Below are positions 1 through 6,403 of a stretch of DNA of 15,105 nt, piece after piece. The DNA comes from Actinomycetota bacterium. Its GTDB lineage: Bacteria > Actinomycetota > Geothermincolia > Fen-727 > JAQURN01. The position numbers and the translations under genes were made by a program. The stretch lies in assembly GCA_028715585.1 (NCBI GenBank), contig JAQURN010000015.1, positions 1-15,105 of the forward strand, read 5' to 3'. A model generated the notes under the pieces. That model had not been told where the DNA came from. It worked only from the letters and a program-made list of their open reading frames with translations, and made no database searches. The stretch's first letter is position 1. The number at the start of each line of letters is the position of its first letter.

Positions 1-60
1 GGAGGCACTGCCGTTTCCAGCGGCACCCTTGGTCCCAAATCAATCGGGACGCCGGTTGAC
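1..60 (-). repeat. 60-bp direct repeat, copy 1 (edge copy of the structured element)
   Basis: This copy is identical over all 60 bases to positions 191-250. Read on the minus strand it contains two short hairpins: GTCCC/GGGAC around a 9-nt loop and TGCCG/CGGCA around a 7-nt loop. On its upstream side (61-118) there is patchy similarity to the flank of copy 2, including AGGTC, GCC and AACTCG blocks, so the related unit is probably longer than 60 bases. The downstream side is cut by the window edge, so it is unknown whether a terminator follows. The orientation is taken from copy 2, which has a promoter and a terminator on the minus strand. Confidence 0.9.
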
Positions 61-118
61 CAACCATAACCCGGCGGGCTCAGGTCGCCTCAACTCGAAG
101 AGACTTACTACTCGAATC

Positions 119-147
119 ACAAAAAAAACACCTCAAAAGGAGGTGCC
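119..147 (-). terminator. Intrinsic terminator of the element-containing transcript
   Basis: On the minus strand a perfect 6-bp stem (CACCTC/GAGGTG, plus-strand 129-134 and 140-145) with a 5-nt CTTTT loop is followed directly by eight T residues (plus-strand A run 121-128). Two flanking G-U pairs could lengthen the stem. The T tract lies only on the minus-strand exit side, which fixes the direction of transcription. It lies about 45 bases downstream of repeat copy 2 and just upstream of the conserved part of copy 1. Confidence 0.8.
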
Positions 148-190
148 TTTGAACAGCAAAACAAATATGTTTCTCTCCTTTCCAAATACG

Positions 191-250
191 GGAGGCACTG
201 CCGTTTCCAGCGGCACCCTTGGTCCCAAATCAATCGGGACGCCGGTTGAC
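191..250 (-). repeat. 60-bp direct repeat, copy 2 (core of the predicted RNA)
   Basis: This is a perfect duplicate of positions 1-60, with a start-to-start spacing of 190 bases. The perfect match ends sharply at 250/251, after which the flanks keep only scattered similarity. That pattern fits selection or gene conversion on the core, or a recent duplication. This copy sits between the promoter and terminator described separately. Confidence 0.95.
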
Positions 251-330
251 ATCCAATATCACCAAGATTTAGGTCTGCCAACTCGGAGATTATTCAATCT
301 TCAAAAAGTCAATAAAGCGTTTCATGGAGA

Positions 331-371
331 ACTTATCACAGGGGCAATGGCACTGTCAACCGGGAACCCGG
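331..371 (-). promoter_or_regulatory. Promoter with adjacent palindrome upstream of the predicted RNA
   Basis: On the minus strand a perfect TTGACA (-35, plus-strand 354-359) is followed after 16 bases by GATAAG (plus-strand 332-337), preceded by a TGT that makes an extended -10. Transcription would start near 325 and run into repeat copy 2. Abutting the -35 is an interrupted palindrome, CCGGGAACCCGG (360-371), which is placed like an operator. A second TTGACA occurs at 381-386 without an equally good -10. Confidence 0.6.
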
Positions 372-586
372 CTCAGTAGCTGTCAACATTTAGTCGGTAA
401 GAAACCTCCACGATCTCTACAACAACAAAGTCACTCCCGATGAATTAGGCGATACGCCGTAGAGTTACTCGCTCTTCTTATCCAAACATCATTGGACTTG
501 ATTCCCCCCTACCTCCAGCCAGGATCAATGTCTCTCCCTCCGATAGAGGGAACATATGGAATTTGATACCTGCTTAAGTTCTCTCT
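372..586. other. Non-coding stretch between predicted RNA promoter and transposase remnant
   Basis: I see no protein gene here. It contains a spare TTGACA on the minus strand (381-386) and a small hairpin CCCTC/GAGGG (536-550) about 36 bases beyond the transposase stop. That hairpin has no T tract, so it is a poor terminator. One end of the insertion sequence should fall in this stretch, but I could not find a convincing terminal repeat or target duplication. Confidence 0.4.
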
Positions 587-2003
587 CTACACCACCTTTG
601 GCAAATGAGACAACTCTCGGAGAACTGACACCCAGGGCCTTGAGCTGTGTGGTCCTTCCAGCGCGGGAATGTGAGCTGAAAGCCACTGCTCTGGATCCTC
701 CTCGAGCTCTCTTCTCACCGTTACAACCGCTGGCTCAAGTATCTCATGCTTTGCTTCCCTTTCTGTATGATTTCTGACCCAATCAGAAAGATCGTCATTT
801 GCCTTGAGCTGTATGACCTTAGCCATCCTGTCCGCTCCAAGGATAGACCAGCTCATGCCCCTTTTCTTGACCCGGTTGGCAAGTATCTTGTCTGCGTTTG
901 TCTCGATGGTGCCCATGCCCCTTGTGTTTTCATCCTTTTCCCTGCCAGATCGCCAGTCGGCAAGACCATCCTTGTTGTTGGCAATGTATCTCCTCGTCTC
1001 GCGGATTCTTTTCTTTCTCTCACTCGAATCAGCGGACTCCTCCTCTGTTTGTAGCAGTTGGTCGAGCTTTTCTCCATCGCCCTTACAGGCACTCCCCTAT
1101 GCTATCTTCACTTTTTCCTTGTCTGGGCCTAGGGCAGTCCTTAGAGCCCTTGCAAGATGGAAACGGCAGAGTTGGAATCTGTCAAAGGGGAACAGGGAGC
1201 CTCCGCTGGTTATCCAGGGGGCACCATCCCCTCCAAGGATGAGCTCATTCACACTTGACAGACGGTACTTTGAGGCAAGTGTTACCGAGAAGTCCTGCCA
1301 GAACTCCTCACCGGGTGAGACGCCAGAGTGCACCGTCTTACCCACAGTGCGGAACTTCTTGGCGCCTTCTTTCTCTTAAGCCTTCATATGCTACAGCCAG
1401 TTTGATCTCAGTGCGCTTCTTTTCCTCCCTCTGTAGGGCTATGCCTACGCCATCTGCCTCCACAATGAGCCGATCCACCTCTCTTCCCTCAGATTGGGGA
1501 AGCTCTCCATCCTTAAAGAGGGCAGTCCTCTTTTGCTCCTCCTCCTCGTTCTTTGCATCACCAGTTGAGGCAACCATCTTGTGAAGGGTTGCGTGGCTTA
1601 CCTTCTCTTTTGTGAAGTCTGATATAGTCTCCGCGGCAAAACGGAAGGGTCCCTGGGAACAGAGACGGAGGGCCTTCTGGGTGAGCTTTGGGGAAAAGCT
1701 ACTTCCATTTGGAATGCCCAAAGCCTCGTCCAAGAGAAAGCGGTGGTTTCCGTCTTCATCTCGGTAGAGCCTGCGCCCTATCTTCATGGAACCGAACATG
1801 GTCATAATGGTGCGTTCCCTTGTTCCCTCCACACTGAGACCTTCACCCCTTTTCTCCATCAAGATGTCATCTATGGCGCTTATCACCATAGCGCCTAGTT
1901 CCTGGGATATTTCCAGGGACACCTCGTGCACCTCATCCTCGAAAGATGAGAAATCATCCATGTTCTCTACGATGCGGGCGGCCATTTGTTGTATGCTTTC
2001 CAT
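587..2003 (-). pseudogene. ISLre2-family transposase (UPF0236-like), inactivated
   Basis: Together the pieces span about 470 codons, the usual length for ISLre2-family transposases. The N-terminal part runs from ATG at 2003 with a clear upstream AGGAGG and reaches the family-like block EADGVGIALQREEKK and KLAVAYEG. The frame then shifts between about 1376 and 1345. The second frame carries LILGGDGAPW and FQLCRFHLARAL and meets an in-frame TAG at 1097-1099. The same frame then continues through GTIETNADKILANRVKKRG and MSWSILGADRMAKV to a stop at 587. The frameshift and the amber stop each remove the C-terminal half, so a working transposase is unlikely unless either is a sequencing error. The remnant is probably recent because all family blocks are still readable. 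It lies downstream of hppA in the same orientation, with 230 bases between. Confidence 0.88.
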
Positions 2004-2004
2004 T

Positions 2005-2070
2005 GGAAACCTCCTCTCTCTTAGTGTTTTTTACAAAACTTGTGAACCAAAGAGATTCTAGGAGGTTTCC
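2005..2070 (-). promoter_or_regulatory. Inverted repeat covering the transposase ribosome binding site
   Basis: An 11-bp perfect inverted repeat joins 2005-2015 and 2060-2070. A second 5-bp pairing, 2018-2022 with 2050-2054, lies inside it. In minus-strand RNA the 3' arm contains the AGGAGG that precedes the transposase ATG at 2003. An RNA entering from outside would fold and hide this site, while a transcript starting inside the loop (2023-2049) would lack the 5' arm. The pairing is seen directly, and the regulatory role is inferred by analogy with other insertion sequences. Confidence 0.55.
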
Positions 2071-2100
2071 CCTTTTTTTCGAAACTTCTACAGCCACGAT

Positions 2101-2143
2101 CCCTGGAATTCCACTTCGCTTACAGCTCCGCTCCATTCCAGGG
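2101..2143. repeat. Hairpin-forming inverted repeat, 9-bp arms
   Basis: CCCTGGAAT (2101-2109) and ATTCCAGGG (2135-2143) are perfect inverted copies 25 bases apart, in the gap between hppA and the transposase remnant. Neither side has a T tract, so it does not look like an intrinsic terminator. It could be a dispersed repeat or the remains of a mobile element end. Confidence 0.45.
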
Positions 2144-2233
2144 AAAAAGCCCCCTGCTTGTCTTGCCACCGACTAAAATTTTACTGGAACCGCCACTGGC
2201 ACAAAGCCGCCTAATAAGATTGCCCCTCGGGGC

Positions 2234-4303
2234 TCAAAGGAAAAGCGGAACGAAAACGAGCGCTACCACCGTCATCACTTTAATTAAAATGTTCATAGAT
2301 GGCCCAGCTGTATCCTTCATTGGATCTCCAACAGTATCGCCAACTACCGCGGCGGCATGAACGGGCGTCCCTTTTCCACCGAACTCTCCCCCCTCGATGT
2401 ACTTCTTAGCGTTATCCCATGCCCCGCCAGCATTTGCCATCGTTATAGCAAGTATGAAACCCGTTGCCAGCGCGCTTGCGAGAAAACCGCCAAGCGCCTC
2501 CGCTCCAAGAAGCCTACCAACGAGAAGCGGAGCCAGCACCGCAATCGCGCCAGGGAGTATCATTTCGTAGATTGCCGTTTTGGTGGTGATATCTACACAT
2601 CTGGAGTAATCGGGTCTCACACCTTCCACACCTTCTCTGAGTCCTGCTACCTCCTTGAACTGCCTTCTCACTTCCTCCACCACCGAGAAGGCTGCACGCC
2701 CAACCGCGTTGAGAGCAAGTCCAGAGAAAAGGAAAGGAACCGCCGCACCCAGGAATATCCCGACTATAAACTTGTAATCACCCACCAGGCTTATCGCCGA
2801 GAGCCCAGTAGCCTGTGCGTAAGCGGCAAAAAGGGCAATAGCCGCAAGCGCCGCTGAACCTATCGCAAATCCTTTTCCTATAGCGGCAGTGGTGTTTCCC
2901 ACAGAATCAAGGCCATCTGTTATCTCACGAACTTCTGGATCCAGGTGAGCCATCTCGGAAATTCCACCAGCGTTGTCGGCGACTGGCCCATAAGCATCCA
3001 CAGCCACCACCATTCCGGTAGTGCTGAGCATCCCCAGAGCCGCGAGGCCTATCCCGTAAATACCACCACCTCCAGGAATCACCCTCTCGCCGGTGACAAA
3101 GGCGACACCCATCGCAATCGCCACCATAACAACTGGAAAAGCGGTTGAGAGCGTCCCGGTTGCCAATCCACGTATAATCGTAGTTGCCGCCCCGGTAAGT
3201 GAAGATTTCGCTATCTCTTTCACTGGCTTATAGGTGGGAGAAGTAAAGTACTCGCTCACCAAACCAATGCTTATTCCAGAAATCACTCCCATGAAAAGCG
3301 ACCAGAAAATCCCTATGTGCTGCCAACCAAGTATCCACCAAACCAAAAGGAATGAACTCAACGTAGCGAGAGCCGCTGTCAGGTAGGTGGCACCAGTCAG
3401 AGCCCTCTGGGGATTACCTCCCTCCTTCGTTCTTACTAAAAGCGAACCAATCACACTGCACAGGATGCCGGCGCCAGCAATGGCAAGTGGGAGCACCATC
3501 CCCCTGGCACCCAGTGACGATCCGTTAGTTTTGGCGGCATAGACTGCCCCAGTCGAAGCGATGGAAATAGGGGCAACGATTGACGCCACATATGACTCGT
3601 AGAGATCCGCGCCCATGCCGGCAACATCTCCAACATTATCACCGACGTTGTCAGCGATAACCGCCGGATTTCTGGGGTCGTCTTCGGGGATTCCCTCCTC
3701 TACCTTTCCTACCAGGTCGGCACCAACATCCGCGGCCTTCGTAAAAATGCCACCACCAACACGAGCAAAAAGAGCTACGCTCGAAGCTCCAAGGGAAAAA
3801 CCAAGGATGATGTTGGCCGAGTTATACATGCCAAGCCAGACCTCGAATACGAGGTAGCAGATTGAGAGCCCAAAAAGGCCAAACCCCACCACTGTTAGCC
3901 CCATCACCGCCCCGCTTCTGAAGGCTATTTTCAAAGCCTTGTTGACTCCAGAACTTCTTGCCCCTTCGGTTGTCCTCGCGTTCGCGCGAGTAGAAATCGA
4001 CAATCCCACAAATCCAGCCGATAGCGAGAGCACGGCGCCAAATACGAAACATATGGCCATCATCCAGCCATCTTGTTTCCTCATAGCTACTGTAAGAAGA
4101 ATCGCCATCACCACTATGAACATACCAACATAGCGATATTCTCTGAGAATAAAGGCAAGCGCTCCTTCCTGGATAGCTTTGGAGATTTCGCGCATCCTTT
4201 CGCTTCCCGCGTCCTCCTTGAGAACAAGACGAGAATAGATTGCGGCAAAAGCAACCCCTACAATCGAGACCCCCAAGCACGCCCAAGGTATCCAGTTGCT
4301 CAT
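2234..4303 (-). CDS. hppA: K+-dependent membrane-bound pyrophosphatase, ion-pumping
   Basis: This 689-residue integral membrane protein hydrolyses pyrophosphate and pumps H+ and/or Na+ across the cytoplasmic membrane. About sixteen hydrophobic segments are spread along it. The substrate site is visible as DVGADLVGK (residues 192-200), the acidic DDPRNPAVIADNVGDNVGD stretch (208-226), DNAGG (443-447), and GDTVGDPMKDTAGPS near the C terminus. GNTTAAIGKGF (469-479) has Ala473 and Gly476 where K+-independent enzymes carry Lys and Thr, so K+ activation is expected. ADLYES (232-237) puts the gate glutamate at E236, three residues after D233, as in Na+-pumping members. Some K+-dependent H+ pumps may share this, so the ion is not settled. 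The start is ATG at 4303 with AGGAGGG just upstream. The gene is divergent from the aminotransferase and has its own promoter. Confidence 0.97.
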   Translation of the reverse strand: MSNWIPWACLGVSIVGVAFAAIYSRLVLKEDAGSERMREISKAIQEGALAFILREYRYVGMFIVVMAILLTVAMRKQDGWMMAICFVFGAVLSLSAGFVGLSISTRANARTTEGARSSGVNKALKIAFRSGAVMGLTVVGFGLFGLSICYLVFEVWLGMYNSANIILGFSLGASSVALFARVGGGIFTKAADVGADLVGKVEEGIPEDDPRNPAVIADNVGDNVGDVAGMGADLYESYVASIVAPISIASTGAVYAAKTNGSSLGARGMVLPLAIAGAGILCSVIGSLLVRTKEGGNPQRALTGATYLTAALATLSSFLLVWWILGWQHIGIFWSLFMGVISGISIGLVSEYFTSPTYKPVKEIAKSSLTGAATTIIRGLATGTLSTAFPVVMVAIAMGVAFVTGERVIPGGGGIYGIGLAALGMLSTTGMVVAVDAYGPVADNAGGISEMAHLDPEVREITDGLDSVGNTTAAIGKGFAIGSAALAAIALFAAYAQATGLSAISLVGDYKFIVGIFLGAAVPFLFSGLALNAVGRAAFSVVEEVRRQFKEVAGLREGVEGVRPDYSRCVDITTKTAIYEMILPGAIAVLAPLLVGRLLGAEALGGFLASALATGFILAITMANAGGAWDNAKKYIEGGEFGGKGTPVHAAAVVGDTVGDPMKDTAGPSMNILIKVMTVVALVFVPLFL

Positions 4304-4421
4304 TGTTCCCTCCTACGCGAGTTTATAGCAAAGGCTTCTCTTGAAGACTTTTCCCTCTACACGCACCGACCAACTGAGTGAAGATAAAAATAGAATATCC
4401 TTCTCATGTCAGGATTGAAAG

Positions 4422-4451
4422 ATTATAACTTCCAGCCTCGTAAATGTGCAA
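4422..4451 (-). promoter_or_regulatory. Likely hppA promoter
   Basis: On the minus strand a perfect TATAAT (plus-strand 4422-4427) lies 18 bases downstream of TTGCAC (4446-4451). Transcription would start about 115 bases before the hppA ATG. The spot lies in the divergent gap with the aminotransferase gene, whose own promoter I could not identify with confidence. Confidence 0.5.
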
Positions 4452-4541
4452 GTTAAACAATGCCTACCTTTTTAGCTTCCGATGAATTCTGGTAAACTCA
4501 AAGAACTTTCTCGTTAGTTATCGAGATTTTGAGGGAGCTAA

Positions 4542-5693
4542 TTGGCATCAAGTCGAGCAGAGGGCATTCCACCATTCTATGTGATGGAAATATTGGAAAG
4601 GGCACATGAGCTGGAAGCTCGGGGAAGGGAAATAATACACCTCGAAATAGGAGAACCTGACTTCGAGACCCCACGAGTAATAAAAGAGGCGGCATGCGAA
4701 GCCCTGGAGAAGGGAATGACGCAATACACCCACAGCCAGGGAATACCCGAGCTCAGGGAAGCAATAGCTCTATATTACCGCACCCATTATGGGGTTGAGA
4801 TTGAGCCTGAAAACATAATAGTAACAAGTGGAGCATCCTCCGCAATGATTCTGCTTTTCGTTGCCCTGCTCAACCCCGGAGAAAGGTTAGTGCTCGGAAA
4901 CCCAAGTTATGCCTGCTATTCAAATACACTGGAGCTTCTTGGTGGAATCCCAACCTACATCGAAATCAAGGAGGAAGAAAAATTCAAAATGGATCCCGCT
5001 CGATTGAAGAAGCTCCTTACCCCAGACACGAAGGGCATACTCATCAACTCGCCAGCCAACCCAACTGGGGTTGTTCTCTCTTCTGGGGAAATAGAAGAAA
5101 TAGTCGAAGAAACAGGGGATAGAGCCTACATAATCTCGGATGAGATATATCACGGACTCAACTATGGAGAAAAAGACCACACCATTCTCGAATATACAGA
5201 TCGCGCGTTTGTCCTCAATAGCTTCTCAAAACGTTACGCGATGACGGGTTGGCGCTTGGGTTATGTAATTTCCCCTCCTTGGTTTTCCAGGCCCATGCAG
5301 AAAATACACCAGAGCATCTCAATTTGCGCTAATTCCTTCGTCCAGTGGGCGGGAATAGCCGCACTCTCAAATGCTCAAGAAGAAGTGGAAATGATGCGAA
5401 AAGCATATGACACACGCCGGAAATACTTGCTTCGGAGACTGAATGAAATTGGCTTTGGGGTTCCTTACGAGCCACAAGGAGCTTTCTATATCTTCGCGAA
5501 CGCCAAAGATTTTACTTCCAACTCATACGAATTCAGCCTCGAGCTTCTCGATAAAGCTTCCGTGGCAGTAACACCCGGCACTGACTTCGGGTCCGGCGGA
5601 GAGGGGTACATTCGCTTTTCTTATGCCAATTCCCTCGAGAATATCGCAGAGGGAACACAGAGGCTCGAGAAATACCTCCACTCGAAAGGCTGA
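4542..5693 (+). CDS. Pyridoxal-phosphate aminotransferase, class I (aspartate/alanine-type)
   Basis: This 383-residue cytoplasmic enzyme of fold type I moves an amino group between an amino acid and a 2-oxo acid. The motifs run in the expected order: EIGEPDF (35-41), the cofactor-binding SGASS loop (96-100), PANPTG with N173, ISDEIY with D200 and Y203, and SFSKRYAMTGWRLGY with the Schiff-base lysine K230 and R238. The C-terminal GEGYIRFSYA holds the carboxylate-binding arginine. It resembles the aspartate/aromatic (I-gamma) group, but the amino acid used cannot be read from the sequence. TTG at 4542 is the chosen start: a GAGGGAG lies just upstream, and the next ATG (4584) would cut into the conserved N-terminal region. 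The gene is followed 56 bases later by the translin gene on the same strand, probably cotranscribed. Confidence 0.93.
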   Translation: MASSRAEGIPPFYVMEILERAHELEARGREIIHLEIGEPDFETPRVIKEAACEALEKGMTQYTHSQGIPELREAIALYYRTHYGVEIEPENIIVTSGASSAMILLFVALLNPGERLVLGNPSYACYSNTLELLGGIPTYIEIKEEEKFKMDPARLKKLLTPDTKGILINSPANPTGVVLSSGEIEEIVEETGDRAYIISDEIYHGLNYGEKDHTILEYTDRAFVLNSFSKRYAMTGWRLGYVISPPWFSRPMQKIHQSISICANSFVQWAGIAALSNAQEEVEMMRKAYDTRRKYLLRRLNEIGFGVPYEPQGAFYIFANAKDFTSNSYEFSLELLDKASVAVTPGTDFGSGGEGYIRFSYANSLENIAEGTQRLEKYLHSKG

Positions 5694-5749
5694 GGGAAAA
5701 CATTCAGGCTGGATGGATAGAACCATCAATAACATTTTAAGGAGCAAGG

Positions 5750-6388
5750 TTGAAAATGAACCTCGAGAAGGTAGGAGAGATAGCAGAAGAGTCATTAGAG
5801 AGGGAACACAGAGCGAGAGAGAAAGCAATAATGCTTTCTCGACAGGTGATAAGAAAATCGGCAAACTCCATAAGGGCACTCCACCGAAACGAAGAGGAAA
5901 AATTCCTCCTCTTGAAGGAAGAGGCGCAGAAGGCTCTCATTCAAGCACAGCAAGAACTTGAGCCCCATCCAAGGATTTACTATTCCGGGATTATTCAGGA
6001 TGCCGAGAAAGAATTCGCGGAGGCATGCCTTACCAGGGCAATCATAAACTTCGAGGACCTACCAGGTCCAGAGGAGCTCCGCGTTGGAGTAATCCCTTAT
6101 GTAAAAGGGCTCGGAGAAGCGGCAGGAGAAGCGCGAAGGAGAGTCTTGGATCTCATTCGCTCAGGGGAATTGTCACAATGCGAACAAATGCTTGGGGTAA
6201 TGGAGGAAATTCACGCCCTCCTTTCAGCCATTGACTATCCTGAAGCGCTAACCGGAGGGCTTCGTAGAACTGGGGATATGGTGCGAGGCGTAGTGGAGCG
6301 CACCCGCAGCGACCTTACCTTTGCCCAAACAGCCAAAACCCTGGAAAAAAGGATTTCCGCCCTGGACAAAAAACTCAACAGCGGCTGA
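5750..6388 (+). CDS. Translin family protein (bacterial homologue)
   Basis: This 212-residue soluble protein is predicted to be almost entirely helical. It matches the translin/TRAX fold by pattern: an N-terminal stretch rich in Arg/Glu (REHRAREKAIMLSRQVIRKS, 18-37), a central YYSGIIQDAEKEFAEA region, PEELRVGVIPYVKGLGEAAGE, then MEEIHALLSAIDYPEA and GGLRRTGDMVRGVVERTRSDLT near the end. In eukaryotes translin and TRAX form ring-like octamers that bind and cut RNA. Archaeal and bacterial members are poorly studied, so an RNA- or DNA-binding role is only inferred. TTG at 5750 follows AAGGAG by five bases, and an ATG six bases further in (5756) is the alternative. It lies downstream of the aminotransferase gene and converges on the phosphatase gene with about 15 bases between stops. 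Confidence 0.82.
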   Translation: MKMNLEKVGEIAEESLEREHRAREKAIMLSRQVIRKSANSIRALHRNEEEKFLLLKEEAQKALIQAQQELEPHPRIYYSGIIQDAEKEFAEACLTRAIINFEDLPGPEELRVGVIPYVKGLGEAAGEARRRVLDLIRSGELSQCEQMLGVMEEIHALLSAIDYPEALTGGLRRTGDMVRGVVERTRSDLTFAQTAKTLEKRISALDKKLNSG

Positions 6389-6403
6389 GAAATGGGCGCG
6401 TCG

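Larger units (their letters stand above)
119..325 (-). ncRNA. Predicted structured non-coding RNA, family not recognised
   Basis: A promoter at about 331-359 and an intrinsic terminator at 119-147 bracket about 205 nt on the minus strand, and no convincing reading frame exists between them. The core is the 60-base element (250 down to 191), which can form GTCCC/GGGAC and TGCCG/CGGCA hairpins. An identical core recurs at 1-60 with a related but diverged 5' flank. Such a layout suits a small RNA gene, or a leader RNA whose regulated gene lies past the left edge. I checked it by eye against the common riboswitch signatures, T-box, 6S, SRP, tmRNA and RNase P motifs and saw no match. The ends are estimates, and the RNA itself is inferred. 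Confidence 0.55.

Noticed and set aside
191..250. Resemblance of AAGGGTGCCGCTGGAAACGG on the minus strand to a T-box antiterminator
   Set aside because: The hallmark GGTGGnACCGCG with its TGGN bulge is absent, and there is no convincing specifier stem.
29..379. Plus-strand open frame of 116 codons across the left repeat region
   Set aside because: It runs through both the 60-bp repeat and the antisense of a clear promoter and terminator, has no ribosome binding site and shows no recognisable protein pattern.
804..1379. Plus-strand open frame of 191 codons
   Set aside because: It lies opposite the transposase remnant, whose conserved blocks explain the DNA.
490..2080. Terminal inverted repeats of the ISLre2 element
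   Set aside because: Only a short ACCTCC-like match could be found between the two ends by eye, too weak to fix the element boundaries.
2222..2233. GCCCC/GGGGC hairpin at the end of hppA as a terminator
   Set aside because: The loop would be only two bases and no T run follows, so a real terminator is doubtful.
3822..4286. Second minus-strand frame of 154 codons inside hppA
   Set aside because: It is out of frame with hppA, whose membrane pyrophosphatase sequence is continuous through this region.
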